A stretch of DNA of 64,000 bases, from positions 62,001-126,000 of the forward strand of contig CAVOVJ010000002.1 of NCBI GenBank assembly GCA_963699835.1, given 5' to 3'. The position numbers and the translations under genes were made by a program. The first letter of the stretch is position 1; each line of letters begins with the position of its first letter. Below are positions 24,983 through 34,626 of this stretch, piece by piece. Below the pieces are notes generated by a model. The model saw only the letters and a program-made list of their open reading frames with translations. It was not told the DNA's origin and did no database searches. The stretch is from BM003 sp963699835 (GTDB taxonomy: Bacteria; Pseudomonadota; Gammaproteobacteria; Steroidobacterales; BM003).

Positions 24983-26305
24983 ATGAAGCGAAACACCAAC
25001 AAGGGTGATCGCGGGCTCACCCGTCGCGAATTTCTCGGGCGCGGTGCAAACACTGTCGCGATCGCGGCCGCCGCACCGCTGGCCCCGCTATTCCTCTCCG
25101 GGTGTGATACCGGCCCGCCGGAGCAGGAGGCGGTCAAGGTAGGCATTCTCCATTCGCAAACGGGGACGATGGCAATCAGCGAGATATCGCTGGTCGATAT
25201 GGAGATTATGGCGATCGAGGAAATCAACGCTGCCGGGGGCGTGCTGGGCAGGAAGATTCAACCCGTTATCGAAGATGCGCGTTCCAGGCCGGCGGATATT
25301 TTCCCCAAGAAGGCCGCCAAACTCCTGCAGGAGGACCAGGTCGCCGCAGTTTTCGGCTGCTGGACTTCCGCCGCCCGCGTCGCCGTGAAACCCGTGTTCG
25401 AACAGCACAACGGCCTGCTGTTCTACCCTCTGCAGTACGAAGGCAACGAATGCTCGCGCAACATCGTGTATACCGGCCTGGCGCCCAATCAGCAAATACT
25501 GCCCGCCATCGACTGGCTGTTCAGTGGAGCCGGAGGCGGCAGGAGGCGATTCTACCTGCTCGGCTCGGACTATATCTATCCCAGAACAGCCAATCACATC
25601 ATCCGCAGCTATGTGGCGGATGCGGAGAGGGAGGTGGTCGGCGAGGCGTATACGGCCCTGGGGGAGCGGGACTACCTGGCGGTCGTCGACGATATTGTGG
25701 CATCAAAGCCGGACGTGATTTTCAGCACACTGAACGGGTATACGAATGTCTACTTCTACCGCGAATTGGCCCAGCGCGGCATAACGCCACAGCAACTGCC
25801 GGTTTTTGCCACCAGCGTTGGCGAGGACGAGTTGCGCGGATTGCTGCCACAACACGTCGCAGGCCACCTGGCCGGGTGGAGCTATTTTCAGACGGTGGAT
25901 ACGCCGGCCAACCGCGCCTTCGTGGACCGATTCAAAGCCGAGCACGGCGAGGACCGGGTGGTGAGTGATCCCATGGAAGCGGCTTACTCACAGGTCTATC
26001 TGTGGAAACTCGCTGTGGAAAAAGCCGGCAGTTTCGACGTGGACAGGGTGCTCGAGGCCTTCGGCCAACGGATCGAGTTCGATGCGCCAGGCGGCAGGAT
26101 CATGGTCGACCCGAAGACTCTCCATACCTACAAACCGTTTCTCATCGGCAGGATTCGCGATGACCGGCAATTCGACATCGTTTTCGAAACATCGACGTGG
26201 ATAGAACCTGACCCCTATCCGCCGCTCGCTTTTCCAGGGTGGTCCTGTGACTGGACCCGGGGTGGCGTGACCGAGGGAGAACGGGTCAGCATCCGCAAGA
26301 CATAG
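24983..26305 (+). CDS. UrtA-like substrate-binding lipoprotein
   Basis: A 440-residue periplasmic-binding protein of the urea/amide (UrtA, FmdD) class. It begins with a Tat-like signal (TRREFLGRGAN) merging into the lipobox LFLSGC. VKVGILHSQTGTMAISE, AVFGCWTSAARVAVKPVFE, GLLFYPLQYEG and PRTANHIIRSYV are close to UrtA. There are no permease or ATPase genes nearby, unlike the usual urtABCDE cluster. Instead it ends an operon with DUF4239 and AIM24 genes, suggesting a sensing or coupling role rather than ABC import (inference). The substrate could be urea or a short amide. Confidence 0.87.
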   Translation: MKRNTNKGDRGLTRREFLGRGANTVAIAAAAPLAPLFLSGCDTGPPEQEAVKVGILHSQTGTMAISEISLVDMEIMAIEEINAAGGVLGRKIQPVIEDARSRPADIFPKKAAKLLQEDQVAAVFGCWTSAARVAVKPVFEQHNGLLFYPLQYEGNECSRNIVYTGLAPNQQILPAIDWLFSGAGGGRRRFYLLGSDYIYPRTANHIIRSYVADAEREVVGEAYTALGERDYLAVVDDIVASKPDVIFSTLNGYTNVYFYRELAQRGITPQQLPVFATSVGEDELRGLLPQHVAGHLAGWSYFQTVDTPANRAFVDRFKAEHGEDRVVSDPMEAAYSQVYLWKLAVEKAGSFDVDRVLEAFGQRIEFDAPGGRIMVDPKTLHTYKPFLIGRIRDDRQFDIVFETSTWIEPDPYPPLAFPGWSCDWTRGGVTEGERVSIRKT

Positions 26306-26463
26306 GCAGCTGCGGTAAAGGTGCCGGTGTCGACGCTCTAACTTGTGCGTGGGCGTGGCGTCCGCTTGAACTCCGGCAGTCGAAGCCGTAATCAAGTTAC
26401 GAGCTTACCCGGCACTTGAATGCAGGTGCCGTTCCAATTCATGAGCTAACATCGGCACCAAAA

Positions 26464-28239
26464 ATGCATAAACAAGCACCCGCAGGCAAACTCCAGAAAC
26501 GCCATATCTCGTTGCGCCTGCTGTTCGCGACGTGCCTCGTCGCACTCCTCGGGTTGGCCGCTTCCTGCAGGCATCACGAAACACTCCCCCCGTCGCTTGA
26601 GCGTAGCGTTGTCGCCGCGCCCGAGGCGCAGGCGGCCCAGATCGGCGGCGAGATCCTGCGGCGCGGCGGTAACGCCGTGGACGCGGCGATCGCGGTACAG
26701 TTCGCCATCGCCGTGACCAACGCGATCGGCACCGGTATTGGTGGCGGGGGTTTCATGCTCATCCACGACCCCGTGGCGGATGAGGTGGTCGCGCTCGACT
26801 ATCGCGAGACGGCGCCGGCCGACGCCCATCGCGATATGTTCCTGGACGAGACGGGAGAGCCCGACGCGCAGCTGAGCGTCCACAGCCCGCTCGCCTCCGG
26901 CGTGCCCGGTACCGTCCGGGGGATGGCCGCGCTCCACGAGCGCTACGGCTCGCTGCCATGGGCTGAGTTAGTCCAGCCGGCGATCGACCTCGCGAACAAT
27001 GGCTTCCGGATTGACCCCTGGACGGCGAACAAGATACAGGAGTACGGCAAGAAATTTGCGCTCGTCGATCCGCGTTTTCGCGAGCATATCGAGTTCCAGC
27101 TGTACTTCCGGGAGGGGGCCGACCGCATGACGATTCCCGATCTGGCCGAGACGCTTAGGCGAATCGCCGAGCAGGGGGCGGACGAGTTCTATACCGGTCG
27201 GACGTCCGAGCTGATTGTCGAGGAGATGCAGCGTGGCGGCGGTCTGATAAGCGCGGCGGATCTCGCGGCCTATCGCCCGGTCTGGCGTGAACCGCTGACC
27301 GGCGACTATCGAGGCTATCGCATCGTGTCGATGCCGCTGCCGTCCTCGGGTGGCGTCATCCTCATCGAGTTCCTCAACATGCTGGAGGAGTTCGATCCGC
27401 GTCCACTGCAGTCGCCGGCCCAGGTTCATTTGTTCGCGGAAATCGCAAAGCGCGCATTCGCCGATCGCGCCGAGTATCTCGGCGACCCGGCGTTCACGGA
27501 CGTGCCGGTAGAGGTGCTCACCGACAAGGCCTACGCGCGGGCGCGCGTCAAGGACATCGACCCTGCACGGCGCACGGATCCGGACACGATCGAGGCGGGC
27601 GACGTAATGGTCGAGTTCTCAGTTGACGGACAGACCACCCACTTCAGCATCGTGGACCGGGACGGTCTTGCGGTCTCGAACACGACCACGTTGAACACCG
27701 GATATGGCTCGGGAATCGTCGTGGACGGCGCGGGATTTTTGCTAAACAGTCAGATGAACGACTTTTCCGCCAAGCCCGGTGTGCCGAACGTCTACGGCGT
27801 GACCGGTTCGGCCGCAAACGAGATCGCACCCGGCAAGCGACCGCTTTCAAGCATGACCCCGACAATGGTCTTCGACCCGGAGGGCCAGCTGATGCTTGTG
27901 CTCGGGTCGCCCGGGGGCTCGACGATCATCACCACGGTGCTGTCGGTGATTCTGAACGTCGTCGACTACGAGCTGTCTCTCGCGGAAGCCGTGGACTTGC
28001 CTCGGTTTCATCATCAGTGGCCGCCGGTTGAGCCGGACACCGATCCAATCATCGTCGAGACCGACGCGCGTTACCGGCTTCCAGGCGCCACCCTCGATGC
28101 ACTATTGGAACTCGGCTACACGCTGGGCGAGATCGAATCCCTGGGTGACGTCCAGGCTGTAGAAATAGACGGGCACCGGGTTACCGGTGTTTTCGATCGT
28201 CGCCGCACCGGCGGGGTCGTGTCTGTCGAGGAACGGTGA
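26464..28239 (+). CDS. ggt: Gamma-glutamyltransferase
   Basis: A 591-residue exported N-terminal-nucleophile hydrolase that cleaves glutathione and transfers the gamma-glutamyl group. A hydrophobic N-terminus ends at a possible lipobox (LAASC). GGNAVDAAIAVQFA and GTGIGGGGFML form the large subunit start; the self-cleavage site is in DGQTTHFSIVD, with the nucleophile Thr at residue 391. RPLSSMTPTMVF and LGSPGGSTIITTVLSVI belong to the small subunit. The ATG at 26464 gives the best signal peptide. It is monocistronic. Confidence 0.95.
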   Translation: MHKQAPAGKLQKRHISLRLLFATCLVALLGLAASCRHHETLPPSLERSVVAAPEAQAAQIGGEILRRGGNAVDAAIAVQFAIAVTNAIGTGIGGGGFMLIHDPVADEVVALDYRETAPADAHRDMFLDETGEPDAQLSVHSPLASGVPGTVRGMAALHERYGSLPWAELVQPAIDLANNGFRIDPWTANKIQEYGKKFALVDPRFREHIEFQLYFREGADRMTIPDLAETLRRIAEQGADEFYTGRTSELIVEEMQRGGGLISAADLAAYRPVWREPLTGDYRGYRIVSMPLPSSGGVILIEFLNMLEEFDPRPLQSPAQVHLFAEIAKRAFADRAEYLGDPAFTDVPVEVLTDKAYARARVKDIDPARRTDPDTIEAGDVMVEFSVDGQTTHFSIVDRDGLAVSNTTTLNTGYGSGIVVDGAGFLLNSQMNDFSAKPGVPNVYGVTGSAANEIAPGKRPLSSMTPTMVFDPEGQLMLVLGSPGGSTIITTVLSVILNVVDYELSLAEAVDLPRFHHQWPPVEPDTDPIIVETDARYRLPGATLDALLELGYTLGEIESLGDVQAVEIDGHRVTGVFDRRRTGGVVSVEER

Positions 28240-28337
28240 ACACGGTTGACGGCGGAGCCGGCAGGCCGGACTCGCCGCTAACGCTGTCTCCCAGGCGGCA
28301 TCCCATCGCCGGTTACAGCGGTGCTTCATGGCCCGGG

Positions 28338-28415
28338 TCTAGAAAATAAACCTGGCACCTTTTCGGCACCTTCGGAAAATAAACCCGGCACCTTTTCGAC
28401 CCGGCACCTTTTCGG
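28338..28415. repeat. REP-like right arms, GGCACC type (copy 14)
   Basis: Two right arms (AAAATAAACCTGGCACC and AAAATAAACCCGGCACC) and two half arms, with no left arm. One is of the CCTGGCACC subtype, the other of CCCGGCACC. Confidence 0.85.
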
Positions 28416-28499
28416 CAGGCCGCTATTCGCCTCTAGGTACTTCCCCGAATTGCCGTCTTCGCATTGCTGTGAAACGGTGCAAGGACGATTGTCAGACAC

Positions 28500-28625
28500 A
28501 ACCCGGGCCACAGCCAGAAGCAAAAAGCCACGGGTCCCCGCTTCGTTCGATATGTCACGGATGACCTCACCGGACGACCCGAAGATCCTTACGGCGCTGT
28601 GCCGGACCGGGACACTTCTGGGGGC
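28500..28625 (+). promoter_or_regulatory. Possible degenerate c-di-GMP-I riboswitch-like leader
   Basis: The untranslated leader of the large secreted-protein gene contains GCAAAAAGCCACGGGTCC and, 40-50 nt on, GACCCGAAGATCC. The second half follows the same order as the clear riboswitch at 53.25 kb (GCAATGCCACGGGTCC, then GGACCCCAAGATC). The first hairpin with its GAAA loop is not recognisable. It may be a decayed or variant aptamer. Confidence 0.35.
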
Positions 28626-28631
28626 GGCGAC

Positions 28632-30851
28632 ATGTACCGGCAATTCCTCGATGTCTGCAAATTTTCGAAATTTGCGGTAGCACTTATATTTTTGCTGCAG
28701 CCGTTCTATGCGCACGCTGCAGCAACCTGGGACGGCGAAGCCGGGGACGGCGACTGGTCGACGCCGGCGAACTGGGAGGGCGATCTGCTGCCCAACCCGG
28801 ACGCCGAGATCATCCTGCCGGCCGCGTTCGGCGCGATCCACGTCACCAGCACGGCGACCATCGACAACTCGCTGGACATCGGGCTCGGCACGACGCTGGT
28901 GGTCGATGCGGCGGCGGTACTGACCGTCGACGGGACGATCGTCGGGGACGGCGACCTGACCAACGACGGACTGATCCAGCAGGGAACAAACGGTACCGGC
29001 CGATTCGGCTGGTACAGCGAGTATTTCAAGGGCTATCTGCTGAACAACGGCACGATCGACAGCCTGCTTATCAGGCGCTTCCGTTCGCCCGATGCGGTGA
29101 CCGACAACTACGGAACCATCCAGTACGCCTCGATCGAGCTGGATGCCTCAGGCGTCGTGCTCAACAACTACGGTTCCATTATCGACTCGAACGTCGAAAT
29201 CGGCACGGAGATGTTCTCTTCGACCTACACGTTGCCCCGATTCGACAACCTGCCTGGGGGCAGTGTCAACGGCGGCACCATCACGGCCGGCTATTCCGAC
29301 TTTGGCAGTGGATACAAGCAGGGCGCGCTGCACAACCAGGGCAGTATCGCCGGTGCCGGTATCAGCGTATTGAGCGAGTTCATCAATCAGGCCAGCGGCG
29401 TGATCGACCTGACCGGCGGCTATTTGCAGGTGAACTGCTATGGCTTCAGCGGCGGGAACCTTCTGGCGAAAAACTTCGGCACGATCAGCGGTGGCACGGT
29501 CGGCAACTTCTGCAGTCTTTGGTATGGAGAAGGCGATGGCGCCAGCTGGTCGGATCCGCTCAACTGGAGCATGGGCATCGTCCCGTCCGGCGGTTCCTAC
29601 GTGAAAATCGTCATGGCCAGTGGCGAAACCGCGGAGATTCACCTGGACGCCGACCTGACTGTCTCCAGGGACATTCTCCTTTACGGGCCCGGACTCACGC
29701 TGGTCATCGATCCCGGGGTGACCCTGAATCTCGACAGAGGCTACGCAAGCCTTGGCCGCATCGTCGATATGCGACGTGCCGCGATCGTCAACTACGGCAC
29801 CCTGATCAACCACCACCTGTTCGATTCCGGCTATTCCAACAGTCCGACCAGCGCCTCGACGATCGAAAACAACGGCACTCTCGAGAACCACGGCAAACTC
29901 AATAACTTCACCGGAAGCAGCTTGATCAACAATGCGACCCTGTCTAATGCCGGCATACTCAATTCCTGGGGCGCGTTTAATAACACCACTACCGGCTCCA
30001 TCGATAACACCGTTGGCGAAATAATCTCCTACTGTGGCGCTTCGTATCTCGACGAAGGCGCCTTCGCTGGCAATGTTCCGGTGTTTCTGTGTGGCATCTG
30101 GGACGGCGAAGCCGGGGACGGCGACTGGTCGACGCCGGCGAACTGGGAGGGCGATCTGCTGCCCAACCCGGACGCCGAGATCATCCTGCCGGCCGCGTTC
30201 GGCGCGATCCACGTCACCAGCACGGCGACCATCGACAACTCGCTGGACATCGGGCTCGGCACGACGCTGGTGGTCGATGCGGCGGCGGTACTGACCGTCG
30301 ACGGGACGATCGTCGGGGACGGCGACCTGACCAACGACGGACTGATCCAGCAGGGAACAAACGGTACCGGCCGATTCGGCTGGTACAGCGAGTATTTCAA
30401 GGGCTATCTGCTGAACAACGGCACGATCGACAGCCTGCTTATCAGGCGCTTCCGTTCGCCCGATGCGGTGACCGACAACTACGGAACCATCCAGTACGCC
30501 TCGATCGAGCTGGATGCCTCAGGCGTCGTGCTCAACAACTACGGTTCCATTATCGACTCGAACGTCGAAATCGGCACGGAGATGTTCTCTTCGACCTACA
30601 CGTTGCCCCGATTCGACAACCTGCCTGGGGGCAGTGTCAACGGCGGCACCATCACGGCCGGCTATTCCGACTTTGGCAGTGGATACAAGCAGGGCGCGCT
30701 GCACAACCAGGGCAGTATCGCCGGTGCCGGTATCAGCGTATTGAGCGAGTTCATCAATCAGGCCAGCGGCGTGATCGACCTGACCGGCGGCTATTTGCAG
30801 GTGAACTGCTATAACTTCAGACCTTCTGGCGAAAAACTTCGGCACGATTAG
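28632..30851 (+). CDS. Giant secreted beta-helix/HYR protein, part 1 (frameshifted)
   Basis: The first 739 codons of what should be a single protein of about 1,900 residues ending at 34340. Signal peptide MYRQFLDVCKFSKFAVALIF, cleaved near AHA-AA. Two modules open with WDGEAGDGDWSTPANWEGDL and continue with many NNGTI/NYGTI turns typical of right-handed beta-helix surface proteins. The second module is an almost exact copy of the first. Inside it, at 30820/30821, eight bases present in copy one are missing, and translation runs out of frame to a TAG at 30849. An RBS-like GGGGGCGG precedes the ATG. Confidence 0.75.
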   Translation: MYRQFLDVCKFSKFAVALIFLLQPFYAHAAATWDGEAGDGDWSTPANWEGDLLPNPDAEIILPAAFGAIHVTSTATIDNSLDIGLGTTLVVDAAAVLTVDGTIVGDGDLTNDGLIQQGTNGTGRFGWYSEYFKGYLLNNGTIDSLLIRRFRSPDAVTDNYGTIQYASIELDASGVVLNNYGSIIDSNVEIGTEMFSSTYTLPRFDNLPGGSVNGGTITAGYSDFGSGYKQGALHNQGSIAGAGISVLSEFINQASGVIDLTGGYLQVNCYGFSGGNLLAKNFGTISGGTVGNFCSLWYGEGDGASWSDPLNWSMGIVPSGGSYVKIVMASGETAEIHLDADLTVSRDILLYGPGLTLVIDPGVTLNLDRGYASLGRIVDMRRAAIVNYGTLINHHLFDSGYSNSPTSASTIENNGTLENHGKLNNFTGSSLINNATLSNAGILNSWGAFNNTTTGSIDNTVGEIISYCGASYLDEGAFAGNVPVFLCGIWDGEAGDGDWSTPANWEGDLLPNPDAEIILPAAFGAIHVTSTATIDNSLDIGLGTTLVVDAAAVLTVDGTIVGDGDLTNDGLIQQGTNGTGRFGWYSEYFKGYLLNNGTIDSLLIRRFRSPDAVTDNYGTIQYASIELDASGVVLNNYGSIIDSNVEIGTEMFSSTYTLPRFDNLPGGSVNGGTITAGYSDFGSGYKQGALHNQGSIAGAGISVLSEFINQASGVIDLTGGYLQVNCYNFRPSGEKLRHD
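28729..29910 (+). repeat. Long tandem repeat, unit 1 (~1.18 kb)
   Basis: Nearly identical to 30100-31273 at a spacing of 1,371 nt. Differences seen are an 8-nt deletion in unit 2, a few point changes (for example ATC to ATT near 30848) and divergence beyond 29905. The spacing is a multiple of three, so the duplication was in frame. Confidence 0.92.
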
Positions 30852-31273
30852 CGGTGGCACGGTCGGCAACTTCTGCAGTCTTTGGTATGGAGAAGGCGAT
30901 GGCGCCAGCTGGTCGGATCCGCTCAACTGGAGCATGGGCATCGTCCCGTCCGGCGGTTCCTACGTGAAAATCGTCATGGCCAGTGGCGAAACCGCGGAGA
31001 TTCACCTGGACGCCGACCTGACTGTCTCCAGGGACATTCTCCTTTACGGGCCCGGACTCACGCTGGTCATCGATCCCGGGGTGACCCTGAATCTCGACAG
31101 AGGCTACGCAAGCCTTGGCCGCATCGTCGATATGCGACGTGCCGCGATCGTCAACTACGGCACCCTGATCAACCACCACCTGTTCGATTCCGGCTATTCC
31201 AACAGTCCGACTAGCGCCTCGACGATCGAAAACAACGGCCTGCTCGAGAACCACGGCAAACTCAATAACTTCG
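30100..31273 (+). repeat. Long tandem repeat, unit 2 (~1.17 kb)
   Basis: The second copy of 28729-29910. It lacks CGGCGGGA after 30820, which causes the frameshift between part 1 and part 2 of the secreted protein. Confidence 0.92.
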
Positions 31274-32787
31274 AAGGTAGCGTTATCTATAACCTCGGAA
31301 CGCTCGATTCGACCGTCGGCTCCGTCGAGAACTACGGCAGTATCGACAATCAGTGTGGCGGGACCGTTGTCGGGACGATCAACCAGAATCCGGTCGACTA
31401 CGCATCCTGTGACACGACACCGCCTGTTATCACGGTCCCGCCGGATATCACGGTTGAAGCGACGTCTGTCGCGGGCGCCGTCGCAGATTTCTCGGTGAGC
31501 GCATTTGACGAAACGGATGGCGCCATAACGCCGTCCTGCTCATCGGAATCTGGCGATCTTTTCGCGCTCGGGATGACACCGGTAACCTGCACGGCCGCGG
31601 ACTCGGCAGGAAACGCGGCTTCGGCGACGTTCTATGTCACGGTCGTCGACACCACGCCGCCGACATTGACGGTGCCGGGGGACATCATCGCCGATGCGAC
31701 CGGTCCCGCGGGCGCGATCGTGACGTTCGCCGCGGATGCGGCTGACAACGTCGGGGTCGTGAGCCTCGCCTGTGCGCCGGCGTCGGGGACCCCATTCCCG
31801 ATCGGCACGACTGTGGTCACGTGCACGGCCGCGGATGCCGCCGGTAACACGGCGACAGCGCTGTTCAACGTCACGGTGATCGATGTTTTCCCGCCGACAT
31901 TGACGGTTCCGGCGGACATCGTCGCCGAAGCGACCGGTCCCGCCGGCGCGATAGTGTCGTTTGCCGCGGATGCGGCGGACAATATCGGGGTCGCGAGCCT
32001 GGTGTGTGCGCCGGCGTCGGGGGGCATGTTCGCGCTCGGCACGACAGCGGTTACCTGCACGGCCGCGGACGCCGCGGGGAATACGGCGGCAGCGTCGTTC
32101 AGTGTAACGATTATCGATACGACGCCGCCGTCACTGACGGTGCCGGCGGACATCGTCGCCGATGCGACCAGTCCCACCGGCGCGATCGTGACGTTTGCCG
32201 CCGATGCGGCGGACAATGTCGGGGTCGTGAGCCTGGCCTGTGCGCCGGCCTCGGGGACCGAGTTCCCGCTCGGCGCCACGGTGGTCACCTGCACCGCGGT
32301 AGATGCCGCGGGCAACACGGCGGCGGCATCGTTCAACGTGACGGTGGTCAACGTTGCGCCGGTGGCGAACGACGACTACGTCGAAACTGACGAAGATACT
32401 GCACTCATCATCGACGTGCTGGCGAACGACAGCGATGCGAACGGCGATATGCTGACGGTGACGTCGGTTTCGACCCCGTCTCACGGCTCGGCCATCATCA
32501 ATCCGGACGGCACGATTACCTACACGCCGGAAGCCAACTTCTACGGCAGCGACAGCGTCATGTATGAGGTGTCGGACGGCAATGGCGGCGCCGCTTCGGC
32601 AACCGTCTACATTACCGTCGAAGCTGTGAACGACGCGCCGCAGGCGGTCGATGACGCGACCAGCACGCTGGAAGACGTGCCGGTCATTATTCCCGTGTTG
32701 GCGAACGACAGCGATCTGGACGGAGACGCGATGATCGTTGTGCGGCCAGTGACGGCGTTTTTGGAACAGCCTCCACGGACGGTGTGA
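30934..32787 (+). CDS. Giant secreted protein, part 2: beta-helix end, HYR and cadherin-like domains
   Basis: In-frame coding really begins at about 30822, just after the 8-nt deletion; the first ATG is at 30934. It finishes the second beta-helix module, then has four HYR (hyalin-like) domains between about 31420 and 32350, each starting TPP..TVP and holding TCTAADxAGN, and one and a half cadherin-like Big_9 domains (DEDTALIIDVLANDSDANGD). It ends out of frame at TGA 32785-32787. A one-base gain in the T5 run at 32758-32762 would join it to part 3, giving TAFFGTASTDGVTVTYMP. Adhesive matrix function is inferred. Confidence 0.75.
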   Translation: MGIVPSGGSYVKIVMASGETAEIHLDADLTVSRDILLYGPGLTLVIDPGVTLNLDRGYASLGRIVDMRRAAIVNYGTLINHHLFDSGYSNSPTSASTIENNGLLENHGKLNNFEGSVIYNLGTLDSTVGSVENYGSIDNQCGGTVVGTINQNPVDYASCDTTPPVITVPPDITVEATSVAGAVADFSVSAFDETDGAITPSCSSESGDLFALGMTPVTCTAADSAGNAASATFYVTVVDTTPPTLTVPGDIIADATGPAGAIVTFAADAADNVGVVSLACAPASGTPFPIGTTVVTCTAADAAGNTATALFNVTVIDVFPPTLTVPADIVAEATGPAGAIVSFAADAADNIGVASLVCAPASGGMFALGTTAVTCTAADAAGNTAAASFSVTIIDTTPPSLTVPADIVADATSPTGAIVTFAADAADNVGVVSLACAPASGTEFPLGATVVTCTAVDAAGNTAAASFNVTVVNVAPVANDDYVETDEDTALIIDVLANDSDANGDMLTVTSVSTPSHGSAIINPDGTITYTPEANFYGSDSVMYEVSDGNGGAASATVYITVEAVNDAPQAVDDATSTLEDVPVIIPVLANDSDLDGDAMIVVRPVTAFLEQPPRTV

Positions 32788-34340
32788 CGGTGACATACAT
32801 GCCGGCCCCCAACGCTTATGGCAAGGATACGCTGCACGCCTACCAGATCAGCGATGGCAAGGGCGGGTACGCGGAGGCGATCGTGACCATCGATGTCATT
32901 CCGGTAAACGATCCGCCGGCTGCAAATGACGACATCGCGATGACCGACGAAGACACTGCAGTCACAGTCGACGTGTTGGCGAACGACAGCGATACGGAAG
33001 GCGATCCGCTGACGGTGACATCGGTGTCGACGCCGTCCAACGGCATGGCCACCATCAATCCGGACGGCACGATTACCTACACGCCGGCGGCGAATTTCAA
33101 TGGCAGCGACAGCCTCACCTATGCGGTGGCGGACGGCAACGGCGGCGCCGCTACGGCGACGGCCAACATCACCGTCAATCCGGTCAACGATGCGCCGGTT
33201 GTCAGCGTCGACCTCTCGAGCCAGTCGGTCCAGTACAGCGACGGCATCGCCGTTGTGACGATCAGCGCCTCCGATATCGACTCCGCGAGCCTGTCGCTTA
33301 CGCCGAGTGGGCTGCCGGCCGGTACCGCAGTGGGGGCGGCAAGCTGTGCGTCGTCCGGGGCAGGCACCACCTGTTCGTGGCAGTTGAGCGGTTACATTAC
33401 GGCGGGACAGGGCACGTTTGCCCCGTCCTTCACTGTCGACGATGGCACCGACTCACACAGCGCCTCGACCACTATCACCGTGCTCCGCGAAGACGCGACG
33501 CTCATGCTGGCGGACGATAACCCGGTGGCGGTAGGAGTGGAATCGCCCGGTGGCGACAGTGTGAGTTTCGCGCTATCGGTTTCCGGTTACGAGACGCAGC
33601 CAGACACGGCCGCCAGTGGCGACGCCGAAGCAGGCGACATCTCCGTGGCGGACATCCGGATAACGCTGGTTCCAGTCGGGCCGGGTGGCTCGGTCAGCCC
33701 CGTCATCTGCGTCCCTTCGACCACGGGATCGGGATACGCGGCCGTCACCACCGTGACCTGCACCTTCGACGACGCGCCGGTGAACACTTACACCGTGGAC
33801 ATCCGGACCGTCGACGATTATTTCGTCGCCGCCACCGAAGACGTGCTGACGGTATTCGACCCGAGTCTCGGGTTCACGAGCGGCGGCGGCTGGTTCCGCT
33901 GGCCGGAGACCGGGGATAAGACCAACTTCGGTTACACGATGAAGTACAACAAGAAGGGCGCCAAGGTTCAGGGCAGCCTGCTGATGATTCGCCACCTGCC
34001 TGACGGCACCAAGTACCGCGTCAAGAGCAACTCCCTTGAGGGGCTTGCGCTGGGCGAGGACAAGTCGGTGCCCTACGGCTGGGCGACGTTCAGCGGTAAA
34101 TCGACCTATCTCGATCCGGGCTGGGCGGATGCCCAGGGTAACCACGGGTTTACGGTCTATGTTGAGGATCGGGACGAACCGGGCAACGGAACAGACCGCA
34201 TCTGGATCGAGAACCGCTCGAAGGACGGTGCGCCAATACCGGCGATGAGCTTGCCAAGCGCAGCCGCGGACCATGCCGTGCAGATCAACGGCGGCAATAT
34301 CGTGGTACCACATGGCTCCGGGACAGGCGGGCGCCGGTAA
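32784..34340 (+). CDS. Giant secreted protein, part 3: cadherin-like and C-terminal domain
   Basis: 518 codons; the reading frame extends upstream to about 32763, before the ATG. It contains the end of one Big_9 domain, a complete one (DEDTAVTVDVLANDSDTEGD), two further Ig-like stretches and a C-terminal domain with GFTSGGGWFRWPETGDKTNF and GYTMKYNKKGAKVQGSLL, a type of ending found in secreted proteins with HYR repeats. No sorting motif follows. Its lack of a signal peptide shows that it belongs to the frame starting at 28632. Confidence 0.75.
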   Translation: MTVTYMPAPNAYGKDTLHAYQISDGKGGYAEAIVTIDVIPVNDPPAANDDIAMTDEDTAVTVDVLANDSDTEGDPLTVTSVSTPSNGMATINPDGTITYTPAANFNGSDSLTYAVADGNGGAATATANITVNPVNDAPVVSVDLSSQSVQYSDGIAVVTISASDIDSASLSLTPSGLPAGTAVGAASCASSGAGTTCSWQLSGYITAGQGTFAPSFTVDDGTDSHSASTTITVLREDATLMLADDNPVAVGVESPGGDSVSFALSVSGYETQPDTAASGDAEAGDISVADIRITLVPVGPGGSVSPVICVPSTTGSGYAAVTTVTCTFDDAPVNTYTVDIRTVDDYFVAATEDVLTVFDPSLGFTSGGGWFRWPETGDKTNFGYTMKYNKKGAKVQGSLLMIRHLPDGTKYRVKSNSLEGLALGEDKSVPYGWATFSGKSTYLDPGWADAQGNHGFTVYVEDRDEPGNGTDRIWIENRSKDGAPIPAMSLPSAAADHAVQINGGNIVVPHGSGTGGRR

Positions 34341-34497
34341 CGGCGTGCTCCATCGGACCTCACCGAGGTATCAGGAGTGGGGGGCAGTGCGTGGAGTTGG
34401 GGGACAGTGATCGTGATTCCGGGCCGAGGCCCGTCGCCAATCAGGGTCGCTGTTCCTAAACTCCGAAATGCGGCAGTGTTTGAGACGATGACAAATC

Positions 34498-34535
34498 GGG
34501 TCAGCGTAAAAACGATCCATGTTCACTCTGACCCC
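34498..34535. repeat. GGGGTCAGAG family copy (imperfect)
   Basis: GGGTCAGCGTAAAAACG paired with GTTCACTCTGACCCC across a short loop. It lies inside the segment duplicated from near gpmI. Confidence 0.65.
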
Positions 34536-34542
34536 AATTATT

Positions 34543-34625
34543 AACCGAACTCGAAAATTCCCGTATTCCACATCTCCGGCGCCGCGTGACCTAGCAGGTT
34601 GACCGTGTTTGCCGCCACGTTGCTG
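34543..34625 (-). pseudogene. Duplicated 3' scrap of gpmI
   Basis: These 83 nt match the last codons of gpmI at 36862-36943 with about ten differences, in the same orientation. The match also covers about 70 nt of downstream flank (34470-34542 against 36781-36861, both with GCGGCAGTGTTTGAGACGAT). The fragment stops next to a REP-like element at 34627. Confidence 0.8.
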
Positions 34626-34626
34626 G

